Part shown: piece after piece, positions 34,641-45,069 of the stretch
Numbering within the stretch: position 1 is the stretch's first letter
Layout: every line of letters begins with the position of its first letter
Assembly: GCA_963576725.1 (NCBI GenBank)
Contig: OY755240.1
Span: 57,598,633-57,662,632 of the forward strand
Source of the DNA: Azorinus chamasolen
Lineage: Eukaryota; Mollusca; Bivalvia; Cardiida; Solecurtidae
Direction of reading: 5' to 3'
Length of the DNA: 64,000 nt
Position numbers and translations under genes: made by a program
The notes under the pieces: model-generated
Seen by the model: the letters and a program-made list of their open reading frames with translations, nothing else
What the model was told of the DNA's origin: nothing
Database searches by the model: none

Positions 34641-34915
34641 AATCTTTTAAAAACAATGAACTTTCAGAATTGCAGCAGACGAAAAGTTTTGCAGGCGATA
34701 ATTACTTACGAGTACAAACAAAATATAGATCTGATTCTGTATTTTCTGAAAATACCACAATTTTAATTATTTGTTCAAATGCCATTATCAGATAATAGAT
34801 ATTCATTGTGTCAATATTTCTTACATTAATATTCATTAGGTAAAGGAACGATCCTTTCGAAAGCCTAAGGAGAGATTGTGAGAACTACAGTAAAAACTCT
34901 CTATAACCGCCACTA

Positions 34916-35129
34916 CAGTAAAACCTCTATAACGGCCACTAAATTGTGTTAATTAATTTAGTTGGTATTAAGGGCAGGTGGCTGCTTAAAGCACTTGGTG
35001 AAAGTAAAACAGAACGGTTCTATGGGAGCGTTCTGTTTTACTTTCACCTTGCTTTAAGCAGCCACCTGTCTTTAACACACAATACTTGATGTAATTTAGT
35101 GGCCGTTATAGAGAGGTTTTACTTTACTG
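34916..35129. mobile_element. TA-flanked palindromic MITE, 214 bp
   Basis: CAGTAAAACCTCTATAACGG ... CCGTTATAGAGAGGTTTTAC...CTG, bordered by TA. The core is a palindrome (GAAAGTAAAACAGAACG ... CGTTCTGTTTTACTTTC). A 28-bp partial copy of the left end ('cagtaaaaactctctataac') lies just outside at 34887. Confidence 0.8.
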
Positions 35130-35131
35130 TA

Positions 35132-35555
35132 TAAAATGTATAGCTGTAGATGGTATACCCTCATCTGGGTTTGATTTAATGTGTGACACTCTGTGTGTGT
35201 GTGTTTTGAAAAGAAGTATCTACTCATAGAATTGATCTGGACAACATTCTCTGCCAAATTACTCGTCTTAATTAACACAAAAGAAATAATGACTCATCAT
35301 GATTAGCTCATGTTTTATAATGGCATAACACAGGTCTGCAGTTTTGACCATGGCACAATATGTAGAATCATATCAGTTATTCCACAAGCAAACAGAGTCG
35401 ACGCAGATCAAACAACTTGTACAAGAGCTGTCTGATCTACGTCTATTCTGTTTGCAAATACCCTTTGGTTGGGTATACATTGTGCCAGTTTTTCACTTTT
35501 GTTCACTCCAACTGTTTATGTGAAGATTTTTTTTTTGTATTCCATTCCTTTGCAG
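35132..35555. other. Putative TAF1 intron sequence with a decayed MITE
   Basis: A weak copy of the palindromic MITE core at 35388-35458 ('agcaaacagagtcgacg ... tctattctgtttgc'), then a T-rich tract that forms the polypyrimidine tract of the exon at 35556. Confidence 0.5.
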
Positions 35556-35656
35556 ATCGAGATGACAAGGACAACACATGGTATTCAATCTTCCCGATAA
35601 AGAACCAAGAGCTGATCTATGGAAACTGGGAGGATGCCATCATCTGGGACACTGAG
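35556..35656 (+). CDS. TAF1: TAF1 internal exon (TFIID subunit 1)
   Basis: 101-nt exon between a T-rich tract with CCTTTGCAG and the donor GAGGTAAGG. It reads (D)RDDKDNTW then [18 protein letters not shown] and AIIWDTE. Vertebrate TAF1 carries [20 protein letters not shown] followed by RWEDNIIWDAQ at the matching place, N-terminal to the central conserved region, so identity is high and gap-free. TAF1 is the largest TFIID subunit, a nuclear scaffold for TBP and other TAFs with C-terminal double bromodomains. The exon enters in phase 1 and leaves in phase 0. I could not find neighbouring TAF1 exons in the window, so very large introns or a displaced exon must be considered. Confidence 0.85.
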
Positions 35657-35958
35657 GTAAGGGCTTTCAAATGTATGGGTACCAAGAACTTCATCTCTTT
35701 CACAGACACATGTGTTTGAGAAAAAATGTGTTTTTCATGTAAGATCATGTGTGTATGAATTTATTCAAAGGCAGTCTCAATGTTTAGGATATGTGTCATA
35801 AGTGCCTGTACTGTGTGGCTTCATATCAGTTTTGATAAATTTAATTCTGACAAGCTTATGAATAGAATGGTCAGGTGAGAATTTCACCATTTGACAATTT
35901 TTGCATTCAATTATTTGTTCAGTGTGTTACATGATCTAGAAGCCTTTTTACGCTTTTT
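35657..35958. other. Putative TAF1 intron, no feature seen
   Basis: AT-rich DNA between the exon donor and the next repeat. No further exon of the gene recognised here. Confidence 0.4.
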
Positions 35959-36279
35959 AGCTCACCAGAGCACAAAGTGCTCAGGGTGAGGTTTTGTGAT
36001 CGCCTGGTGTCCGTCGTCTGTCGGCGTGCGTCGTTATTCGTCAACAATTTGAACCTTTAAAATTCTTCTCCTCTGAATCTACAGCGGTCTTAGCGTTCAT
36101 CTTTGGCACATAGCATCATCTGTAGGTCCTCTAAATTACATAAATTATGTCTCTGGGGTCAAAATTGGCTCCGCCCCAGGGGTGCATTGTTTTATATAGA
36201 AACATATAGTGAAAACTTTGAAAATCTTCTCCACTGATTGTCTGGTGAGCGCTTCAGGGCCATTCTGGCCCTCTTGTTT
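35959..36279 (+). mobile_element. Core-repeat family A, one-unit copy
   Basis: Complete short form: hairpin AGCTCACCAGAGCAC / GTGCTCAGGGTGAGG, linker 'cgtcaacaattt', about one core unit, 'ctggtgagcg', hairpin GGGCCATTCTGGCCC, TCTTGTTT. Useful as the minimal unit of the family. Confidence 0.85.
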
Positions 36280-36462
36280 TCTGTTAAAAGGATATCAATA
36301 AAACTTCCCACACATATTTTATTGAACAAAATCAGAAGCTGAGTTGATTTTGAAGTTCATTCAAATTGTTGTTACAGAGTTATGGCCCTTGCACTTTACC
36401 TAAATCTGCAAAAATGAGGACGGCCATAACATTTTATTGAATAAGATATTCACTTCATTTTT

Positions 36463-36957
36463 TAGCTCGTCTGTTTCGAAGAAACCAGGAGCTATTGTCG
36501 TAACTCTGCAACCATGTTGTTGTTGTTGTCATTGTCGTCGTTGTCGTCTGAAATCTTAACATTGACCATAACTTCTTCAATTTTTCATTTGCAACCTTCA
36601 TTTTTGGCTCGTCTGTTTCGAAGAAATCACGAGCTATTGTTGTAACTTGGGCATCCGCGTCGATTTTGTCGTTGTCCTCCGAAATCTTAACATTGACCAT
36701 AACTCGAAAAGTATAAGAGGTATCAACATGAAACTTCATAGGTTAGTAGATCTCATTGAAGGGAAGGCCCCTGCATAAGAACCATAAATTTTGGAGTTAT
36801 TGCCCTTTATATTTTTTGACAATGACGACAGACAAGCGTTTGCACCTGCTTGCGGTGCTCTTGTTGGTATGCATGTTCATCTTGACAAGGCCTATCCACA
36901 CATACCTAAATGATAACAGACGAGCATTCGCATCCGCTTGCGGTGCTCTTGCCATGG
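36463..36957 (+). mobile_element. Core-repeat family F, with two 3' ends in tandem
   Basis: 5' end AGCTCGTCTGTTTCGAAGAA...GAGCTATTG appears twice (36463 and 36605). Two 3' ends of the form GCACCTGCTTGCGGTGC + TCTTGTT (36845-36868) and GCATCCGCTTGCGGTGC + TCTTGCC (36929-36953) lie in a row, so units have duplicated or inserted into each other. Non-coding. Confidence 0.65.
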
Positions 36958-36959
36958 AG

Positions 36960-38128
36960 AAATGATTCTAAACGACTTGGTATAGAATCTTCAAACTTGC
37001 TGTGGTGGTTGGTCATGGCAAGTAGATGACCTATTATTTTGTGGTCACTAGGTCAAAGGTCAAGGTCGCAATGACCTAAAATGGTGAAATAGTTTCCAAT
37101 CAATAACTGCTCAAGGGTTTGGCTTGGGATCTTCAAACTTGCTGTGGTGGTTGGTCATGACCACTAGATGACCCCTAATGTTTTTGAGGTCATAGGTCAA
37201 GGTCACCATGACTTTAACTGGTTAAATGGTTTCCGATCAATAACTGCTCAAGGGTTTAGCATAGAATCTTTAAACTTGCTGTGGTGGTTGGTCATGACCA
37301 CTGGATGACCCCTATTGTTTTTGAGGTCACTAGGTCAAAGGTCAAGGTCACAATGGTTTCTGATCAATAACTGCTCGAGGGTTTGGCTTAGAATCTTCAG
37401 ATTTCCTTAGGTGGTTGGTCATGACAACTAGATGAGCCCTGTTGTTTTGTAGCTCACTAGGTCAAAGGTCAAGGTCACCATGACCTTAACTTGTGAAATG
37501 TTTTTAGACCAATAAATGATCAGTGGTTTGGCTTAGGATCTTCAAACTTGCTGCGGTAGTTGGTCATGACCACTGGATGACCCCTATTGTATTTTAAGGT
37601 CACTAGGTCAAAGGTCAAGGTCACTATGGCTTTAACTGGTAAAATGGTTTCTGATCCATAACTGCTCAAGGGTTTGACTTAAGATCTTCAAATTTGCTTA
37701 GGTCATGACAACTAGATGAGCCTGTTGTTTTTGAGGTCACTAGGTCAAAGGTCAAAATGACTACAAAAGTTATGTAAATTATGGCCCCTGGGTCAAAATT
37801 GGTCCAGCCCCAGGGGTGGGCAGTTTTCGATAGAAACAAATAGTGAAATCTTTTAAAATCTCCTTCTCTGAAACTGGAAGGCTCGCAGCTTTCATATTTG
37901 GCACATAGCATCATGTTCAGGTCGTCTACAAAAGTTATATAAATTATGACCCTTGGGTCAAAATTGGCCCTGCCACAGCGGTGGGCAGTTTTCAATAGAA
38001 ACATATCGAGGATCTTAAAAGTTGCTTAGGTGATAAGTCATGACCACTAGATGACCTCTATAGTTGAGGTCACTAGATCAAAGGTCAGGGGATCTGGGGA
38101 TATACATGTTTTACAAACATGTCTTGTT
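36960..38128 (+). mobile_element. Core-repeat family E with embedded family A core units
   Basis: Family E units ('cttcaaacttgctgtggtgg', 'aggtcactaggtcaaaggtc') run to about 37755. From 37757 to 38008 the sequence is family A core ('acaaaagttatgtaaattat', 'ttcatatttggcacatagca', 'gtgggcagttttc'), then family E resumes and ends with ACATGTTTTACAAACATG + TCTTGTTTT. The 5' hairpin of E is missing; the left border is fused to family F. Confidence 0.7.
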
Positions 38129-38129
38129 T

Positions 38130-39140
38130 TATATAATATCACTTTCAGATCTGAAGTACAATTTAGAAAATGTCAACACTTATAAGGCATAGAAAGTTTG
38201 AAAATAGGCGTATCATGTACCATACGTGGTACTTGTTTTTGCTTTGACAAAAAGTTAGAATCAGATCTATATCATGTCAAAAGCAAAGAGAACAGACGAT
38301 GATCAGTCAAGTCAAAGATTGGAGCCTTCTGATCTGAGTCTACTGTATTTGTAAATGTGTGAAAAAATGTTCCTATGGAACAAATGCTCAATTTATCGCA
38401 ATTGTTCAAAGAATTGACCTTTACAGAGGCGTAGAAAGGCATTATTATGGATGAAAGGGTTAATAAATGTTCATAAACTAAATAGTCAGAAGTGATTATA
38501 GAATTTCATATACATGGACTAGGCTAGTATATGCTTGAATTATAAATATTTTTCAGTATGGATACTGATGATTGGTTTGGGGATGTATGCCAAATGATAG
38601 ATGATGCATAACCAACTGACAGCAATGCAGTTATATACATTTTAAGGTGTTTGACAGCACAACTAATTTACAGCAAGGGGATGAAATTGTTTACGCTTAT
38701 GATGATGCAAGCCACATGGTGGAGAAGAACGGTAAATAATTATACAATTTTACCATAGCATTTCTCTCATTTGCATTTCTTAAAGAATCTGGATCTGTGT
38801 AGAACTGGTTGTGATGGCACCCGAAGGAAAATTCTTTAAACATCTCCAAAACAGTGGCCAGAACTGAAAGATATTTGACAGAAAAACTCTTCCTGTGACG
38901 CTTTCCAAAACAGTTTGTCCAATTGGAATGGTATTTTGAAGGAGTAGTTGCCTCATGACCCTTTATCAAAATTTGCCTAAGTTATGCTGATACATACCAG
39001 GGACCGGGCTAAACTTAGAAAACTAAAATTCTTCTCAAAAACTGGTGGTTCAGTTTGAATGGTATTTCGTAGGAATAGCGTTTTATAATCTCTCTACCAA
39101 AATTACTAAAATCAAGTACCACAAAAGGTAAGATTTGTCC
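38130..39140. other. Unassigned stretch with decayed MITE
   Basis: 38285-38464 is a decayed TTAA MITE ('tgaaagggttaa' right border). 38557 has a splice-like acceptor (TTTTTCAG) followed by an open MDTDDWFGDVCQMIDDA-stop; no partner exon or family match, so it is not called. Confidence 0.4.
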
Positions 39141-39205
39141 TTCAAATCTATACATCGGTCTACCTAAGCCTTATGTCGCATTTTGAGTATATACATTGGT
39201 ATGTG

Positions 39206-39423
39206 CATTTGGATTTTTCATGTAAGGAAGCATTTAAGCTGGCTCGAGATAGGTCGGTGGTTCTACCCGGATGTTCTGTGCTCGAAACAATGCAATCTGT
39301 TCTGTGCGCAGAGAACCTCTGGGGTCTGGGAACCTCTGGGGTCTTCCTCCACCTGTTATTAGCTGAACATCATGATATGACTGAAATACTGTTAAAGCGG
39401 TGTAAAACCTGATAAAACCAAAC
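39206..39423 (+). mobile_element. SINE-like fragment
   Basis: The 3' part 'ctgaaatactgttaaagcgg' followed by 'tgtaaaac' matches the tail of the SINE at 41066 ('ctgaaatactgttggtcggatgtaaaac'). The 5' part carries 'ggtcggtggttctacccgg' and a local duplication 'gaacctctggggtctggg'. The tRNA-like head is not recognisable. An 79-codon chance ORF crosses it. Confidence 0.5.
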
Positions 39424-39450
39424 CAAACTTTATGTTGCACATTCAATATA

Positions 39451-40472
39451 CAGTAAAACCCCGAACTCTCGAACCCCGGAAAACTCGTTCACTACCCTTA
39501 ATTCGAACTAATTCTGTGGTCCCAACTTCTTCCTTCTTAAATTCTATATGTTCAACCTCGGATAATTAGACCATGCGAAACTCGAACTCTCGAACTGATC
39601 TCCCGGTCCGCTGATTAATAAAACAGTACAAAGTACCTTTGATAAGTCGAACCGTTGTCTTACCTGTATGGCTGCGCGTCGAACCGAAGATTCACACCTT
39701 TCAGGTGACTATCTCTGCTCGCCGATAATTACGTGATTGGTAGACATTGGGTGAATGTGTGATGTTTTATCAAGGTGTTAAAATTTAAATGTGTGTGTTT
39801 GTGAAGGTTGTTTTGAGCTAACATTGACTGTCATATTGTAGGGCTATAACACGATCGAAATGTTCAAACTTCATCGTTCACAATGGCAGAAATAACAGTT
39901 GAACGAATATATTTGTTCTCCTCTGTTTTTATCCGTGAATGTTAATTGAGTTAATTTATGGCCCTATATGCGATTCTACTTACGAAAACACAATGCCTGT
40001 TCTGTTTTTCCCCAATACTGATCTGTTGCAACCATCTAAATAATGGAATTTTACCAATTTTGTGTGTTCTCGTAGATATTTAAATGGGTTGTAGACCGTT
40101 GTACATAAACCGAGACGATGATGACTGGTCGTTCAGTCCCGGTTTTTAACCAGACCAAAATGGCGAGATATATACATAGCATAGATACGTTCATGGCAGA
40201 AACACGAAATTTGGAATAATGGGATGATGTTTGTGTAGAATTATGGGTTGCATTATTATTTTCATTGTATTGCAAAGGCAGCAAAAACAGTGAGTTTTGT
40301 TATAGAAGTTTGTTTATTCATTTTCGACATGAAAATATTCTCAAACTCACGTTCGAACAATTTCTGTACCATTTGCTACCAAACGAATATGAGACTCGGA
40401 TCTTTCGAACCACCCTTAATTCGAACTAAAATTTATGGTCCCCAAGGTGTTCGAGAGATCGGGGTTTTACTG
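39451..40472. mobile_element. TA-flanked DNA element, 1.02 kb (pogo/Tigger-like ends)
   Basis: Left CAGTAAAACCCCGAACTCTC, right inverted CAGTAAAACCCCGATCTCTC, bordered by TA on both sides. A direct subterminal repeat 'cccttaattcgaactaa' occurs near each end (39500 and 40413). No transposase frame. Confidence 0.8.
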
Positions 40473-40699
40473 TATACATTGGTCTACCTAATCCTTACGT
40501 CATACTTTGAATATATACGTCGGTCCACCTAATCCATACATTGTCCTTAAAATATATACATCTGGCATAAACGAATGTTTTGGATATGGCACAAACTGTA
40601 GAATCTATATTTAGTCTATAAACAAACAAAGCAGACTCTTTCAGATTTGTCCTACTGAAGCTGTCTGATATTTGTCTACTCTGTACTATGCAAAGGCGT

Positions 40700-40949
40700 T
40701 TAACCCTTTACACCATAAACATGCCTTTCTTCGACTTTGCAGACTGGGGAGACCCAGATCAGATGGCTCGTATAGGAGCTGGTTGATCAAAATCTGTTCT
40801 GTTTGCTAGATTATATAATTTAGATATGATTCTACATTTTCAACCATATCAAAAACTTCATGTGTCTTTGTGCTATTATAACAAATTGATCTAATTAATA
40901 TTCATGATGTCATTATTTCTTATATGAATATTCATGGAGGAAAGGGTAA
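40700..40949. mobile_element. TTAA MITE, 'GAATATTCATGG' family
   Basis: Left TTAACCCTTTACACC; right GAATATTCATGGAGGAAAGGGTAAA (border decayed). 250 bp with 'gacccagatcagatggctc' hairpin remnants. It carries an uninterrupted 'gatctaattaatattcatga', which is the empty version of the site filled in the copy at 42527. Confidence 0.75.
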
Positions 40950-41065
40950 AAGGCTTATCTAATAGGTAAATGATTAAGGACAGAACACTAAAATATAATG
41001 TTTTGGTGACCCTAACAAACAGTTTGGATCTGGATAGGTTTTATCCTTCAAATCTATACACCGGT

Positions 41066-41367
41066 CGCGTGACTCGGTGGTAGAGCGTCCGCCTGCCGTA
41101 CGGAAGGTCGTGGGTTCAATCCCTGGCCGCGACAGACCTAAAGTAATTTAAAGTTTGTACTAGTAGCTCCCCTGTCTACAATTGACATTAAAGGGGTAGT
41201 TCTAGGACTGGTCAGCCCGGTGTCAGGATGTGACTGGGTGGGTGCCTTGCCATGTGCCCGTGGCAGGGGCATTCCAGTGATGCAGCATTATAACTTGTCT
41301 CAAGCGAGTACAGTCTGCAAATAACTGAAATACTGTTGGTCGGATGTAAAACCCAACTCACTCACTC
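41066..41367 (+). mobile_element. tRNA-derived SINE with 16-bp target duplication
   Basis: The head resembles tRNA-Gly: A-box-like TGACTCGGTGGTAGAGCG, anticodon-loop CTGCCGT (GCC), B-box-like GGTTCAATCCC, and GTCGCG / CGCGAC ends that could pair. The tRNA-unrelated body runs from 41138 ('gacctaaagtaatttaaag') to the tail 'gtaaaacccaactcactcac'. It is flanked by AAATCTATACACCGGT (41050) and AAATCTATACATCGGT (41368). The empty site is present in the paralogous minisatellite at 39145. The head is part of the SINE, not a functional tRNA gene. Confidence 0.85.
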
Positions 41368-41499
41368 AAATCTATACATCGGTCTACCTCAGCCTTATTT
41401 CACACTTTCAGTATATACATGGGTCTACCTAATCCTTACATCGTACTATGTATATATACATCAGTCCACCTAATCCATATGTGGTCCTTAAAATATATA

Positions 41500-42526
41500 C
41501 ATCTGGCATATAAACACGAATGTTTTTGCCGTAGCAGGAACTGCAGAATCAAATTTAGTCTATAAACAAAGCAGACCCTATCAGATTGATTCTACAGAAG
41601 CTGTCTGATCTTTGTCTGCCCTGTATATAAATGCGCTTAAAGACGTTAAACAGTTTAGATCTGGGTAAGATGCTGAGTAACTTGACTGCCCTAATCCGAA
41701 GGTTTTTGGAAAGAAGCGCAAAATTGATGCAGAGGATAATTGTGCATTGTCTTAGAAGGGTTAACGCATAACTCAATGAATATTCATGTAAGAAATAGTG
41801 ACATCATGAATATTAAATGAATTACTTTTTTAATGGCACAAGTCATGGACAAGGGAATGTTTGGCCATAGGATCATATCTATATCATTTTAAAAGCAAAT
41901 AGAGCAGACCCTGATCAAGCAGCTCTTACAGGAATCATCTGATCTGTGTCTACTCTGTTTGCAAGGTGTAGATTAAAGGGATAATACAATAAAATTTGGT
42001 CATGGCAGAAACTGTAGAATCAGATATATATTACTCTACAAGCAAACTGATCGGATCCAGATCAGACTGCTCCTTATGACATTAAATGGGCTATTTACCA
42101 GCTGATTTTCTATGATGGCTTAGGTACACAGGATTATTTGGTATTGGTAGAAACTGCGGAATCAGATCTATTGTATGACCTTAAGCAAGATGTCTCATAT
42201 GGGTCTACTGTGTTTGCAAAGGTGTGAAAAACATGTTTATATGAGGGAAAGGTTTATAGATTGAATTAGAACACAGATTGGTACCAGTTGTTTATATGAG
42301 GGAAATGGTTAAAGAATGAATACATTACTGTTGTGTCACAGATTAATACCAGTCTTAAATAAGACATGAACAGAAGCCCAGACGCGATATAAGTGAATTA
42401 AAGTAGTTTCAATAATATCTACTTTATTTCTCCACCAAAACCTATGTTGGGATCAACATTTAAGTGTCAGCCCTTACAGACAGTTCTAAACATAGAGTTT
42501 GGTGTAGAAATATATATATCAGTACT
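41500..42526. other. Cluster of decayed TTAA MITEs
   Basis: Repeated words 'gaatattcatgtaagaaata', 'gcaaatagagcagaccctga', 'tctactctgtttgcaa' and 'tatatgagggaaa' at 41560-41660, 41775-41975, 42040-42255 show several overlapping, degraded copies. No coding sequence. Confidence 0.55.
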
Positions 42527-42930
42527 TTAACCCTTATCCAATAGTTATGCCTTTCTACACATTTGCAAACAGAGTAGATCCAGACCTTTAGGAACAATCT
42601 GATCAGGGTCTGCTCAGTTTGCTTGTGACATAATATTGGTATGATTATACAGATTATGCCTTGGCGAAAAATTCCGGTCTCCTTGTGCTATTATAACAAC
42701 TCGATCAAATTAACCCATACGCTGATAGGCTACTTTTAGACCCAACCTCTTTGAATAGATCTACTAGAAAAATTATTTTTTAGAATTCATACGGAACAAA
42801 TGCTCTATTTATCACAATTGTTTCAATAAGTGGCTTTTGCAGAGGCATCAACAGGTGTCAACATAAGAAATGGGTTAATATTCATGACATCATTATTTCT
42901 TATGTGAATATTCATGGAGTAAAGGGTTAA
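42527..42930. mobile_element. TTAA MITE, 'GAATATTCATGG' family, with a second MITE inside
   Basis: Left TTAACCCTTATCC, right GAATATTCATGGAGTAAAGGGTTAA. Without the 165-bp insertion at 42710-42878 it would be ~239 bp, matching the copy at 40700. Confidence 0.85.
42710..42878. mobile_element. Nested TTAA MITE ('GATAAATAGAGC' family), 165 bp
   Basis: Host sequence 'gatcaaaTTAA' is followed by CCCATACGCTGATAGG ... AAGAAATGGG and then TTAA 'tattcatgac'. The uninterrupted host at 40896 reads 'gatctaaTTAAtattcatga', so the insertion used and duplicated TTAA. The interior has 'cctctttgaatagatctact' and 'aaatgctctatttatcaca'. Confidence 0.85.
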
Positions 42931-43254
42931 ATATACAAATCTATCTAAAACTGCATTTAAAGATGCAGTCTATTAAAATATGCTAGGTTAAACATGTTTT
43001 AGCTAGACAGATTAACTCTTTGCATTCGAAGTAATTGCACTCTGCTTCAATTTTAAAGTTAAATTTTCTTCCAATTTTTTTGAAAAATGAATTTACAGTC
43101 CTTACAAGTTGCCATGTTCTCATTTAGAGCCAAACTGTTAGCCTTTATAATAACATTTTTGCAGTTGTTTGTTGGAACAAAATGTTCTATTGCTTTAAAA
43201 TGTGGTGTTTGCTTTTACTCATGTAAGAAATAATGATATCATCCATATTAATTT
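42931..43254. other. Unassigned AT-rich stretch
   Basis: A further 'catgtaagaaataatgatat' MITE word at 43220; nothing else. Confidence 0.35.
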
Positions 43255-44456
43255 TTAGCTCACCTGAGCAAAGCTCAGGGTAAGCTTTTGGGAGACTTGA
43301 ATGTCCTTCGTCCGTCGTCCGTTGTGTGTCGTCAACAATTTGCTTGTGAACACTCTAGTGGTCACAATTGTAGTCTAATCTTCATGAAACATGGTCAGAA
43401 TGAATGTCTTGATAAAATCTCGGACAAGATCGAAAGTGGGTCAAGTGGAGTCAACTAGGTCAAATAGTAGGAAAACCTTGTGAACCTTCTACAGGTCACA
43501 TTTTTTGCCATATTTTCATAAAACTTGGTGAGAATGATTATCTTGAAAAAAATCTCGGAGGAGTTTGAAAAATGGGTTATGTGGGGTAAAAAATTAGGTC
43601 ACTAGGTCAAGCAGTAGAAAAACCTTGTGAATACTCTAGTGGTCACAATTTTAGTCCAATCTTCATGAAACTTGGTCAGAATTAATGTCTTGATAAAATA
43701 TCGGCCAAGTTTAAAAGTGGGTCAAGTGGAGTTAAAAATTAGGTCACTAGGTCAAACAGTAGAAAAACCTTGTGAACACTCTAGTAGTCACAATTTTTGT
43801 CCAATCTTCATGAAACTTAGTCATAATGATTGTCTTGATAAAATCTCAAACGAGTGTGAAAATGGGTCATGTGGGGTTAAAAACTAGGTCACTAGGTCAA
43901 ATAGTACGAAAACCTTGTAAACACTCTAGAGGTCACATTTATAGCCAAATCTTCATGAAAATTGGTCAGAATGATTGTCCTAATAAAATCTTGGACAAGT
44001 TTGAAAGTGGGTTATGTGAGGTCAAAAAGTAGGTCACTGGGTCATATCTTAGAGAAATCTAGTTTACACTCCAGTGGCCACATTTTTAACCCAGTCTTCC
44101 TCAAACTTGCTCAGAGTGTTTGTCTTGGTGATATCAAGGTTGAGTGTGATCATGGGTTGGGTGGGAATAAAAAGTAGGTCACTAGGTCAAATCTTAGAAA
44201 AATTACTTTAGAGAGCACATTTTTAGCCCAATCTTCATTGGTCAGAATCATTGTCTTGATAAAATCAATATACTAAATCTTTGAAAATCTTGTTCTGCAG
44301 AACCACTGCTCATGATCCACTGCTCATGATCCAATATCAACATTGTTCATATATTGTCCCTTAGGTCAATATTGACCCTACCCACGGGCTACCTTGCAAA
44401 AATCTTAAATCTATGGTAATCAGGTGAGCGATTAAGGGCCATCTTGGCCCTCTTGT
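43255..44456 (+). mobile_element. Core-repeat family B, about six units
   Basis: Hairpin AGCTCACCTGAGCAAAGCTCAGGGTAAGCT (arms separated by AAA), linker 'cgtcaacaatttg', then ~150-bp units with 'aatcttcatgaaacttggtc' and 'ggtcactaggtcaaa'. End: 'caggtgagcgatt', hairpin GGGCCATCTTGGCCC, TCTTGTATT. Four overlapping ORFs of ~70 codons here are the repeat unit read in frame and are not genes. Confidence 0.85.
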
Positions 44457-45069
44457 ATTAATTGTTACAATAGCACATAGACTGAGGAAATTGTGGTCAT
44501 GGCAGAAACTGTAGAATCATATCTGTTTTGTGAATAACCAAACAGAGCAGACCCTGATCAGACTGCACCTATAGGAGCCATCTGATCTTGGTCTACTCTA
44601 CTTGTGAAGGCATAGAAAGGCGTATTTCTGGAAGAAAGAGTGATATATTCTCTTTTCTGTCATACAATCTTACATAAATTGTCATATGGTAACAATAAAA
44701 TGCACAAAAAATGCACCTGTTTTTCAGCTGTTGATGAGAACTCCTCTGAATGGTCCATCAACCATATTAATAGGTGACAAACCATAGAACATGCTGGATG
44801 AATGAATAAAGTAGAATCCAGACAGAAAAGTGAAGGAAAACTCCAGTGGGCACTACCATTCGTGTTCAAAGTCTTACCAGATAACAATGCTCTGTCTCTA
44901 CAGGCTTTCTCATCCAAGGTAAGTATTCAGAATACAGTAAAATCTAATCTATAATTTAAGTTTTAACATGAAAAAGGTCATGAATATTTATTAGCTAAAT
45001 TTTAATAATGATCTCTGTACATTGGATTGTTTGGTTATGGCAGAAATCCTAGAATCTAATCTATAATAA
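44457..45069 (+). repeat. Segment duplicated at 59560-60040, with exon-like borders
   Basis: Shares with 59560-60040 the order: 'gaggaaattgtggtcatgg', palindromic MITE core, 'gaagaaag...atattctctt', an acceptor CCTGTTTTTCAG, a ~110-200-bp block and a donor TCCAAGGTAAG followed by 'attcagaatacag'. After the acceptor the frame reads VDENSSEWSINHINR then stop; the other copy reads LDGNSSE then stop. The last 15 bases before the donor (GCTTTCTCATCCAAG) follow 'ctctacag' and could be a microexon. Function unknown. Confidence 0.4.

Larger units (their letters stand above)
39143..41500. repeat. Minisatellite (~41-bp unit) locus split by three insertions
   Basis: Units of the form 'atacatcggtctacctaagcc...gagtat' occur at 39146-39205, 39424-39450, 40472-40565 and 41371-41500, interrupted by a SINE-tail fragment (39206-39423), a TA-flanked element (39451-40472), a decayed MITE region (40566-41049) and a SINE (41066-41367). 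Confidence 0.7.

Noticed and set aside
38558..38611. Short frame MDTDDWFGDVCQMIDDA after a splice-like acceptor.
   Set aside because: Only 17 codons, no recognised family, no upstream partner exon.
41066..41137. A tRNA-Gly (GCC)-like sequence.
   Set aside because: The acceptor and T-arm pairing is imperfect, it is joined to a tRNA-unrelated body with a target duplication, and so it is a SINE head rather than a tRNA gene.
43672..44177. Three overlapping ORFs with a common 'KPCEHSRGHIF' motif, resembling a tandem peptide family.
   Set aside because: They are the ~150-bp core unit of family B read in one frame; the repeat is non-coding and its units shift frame.
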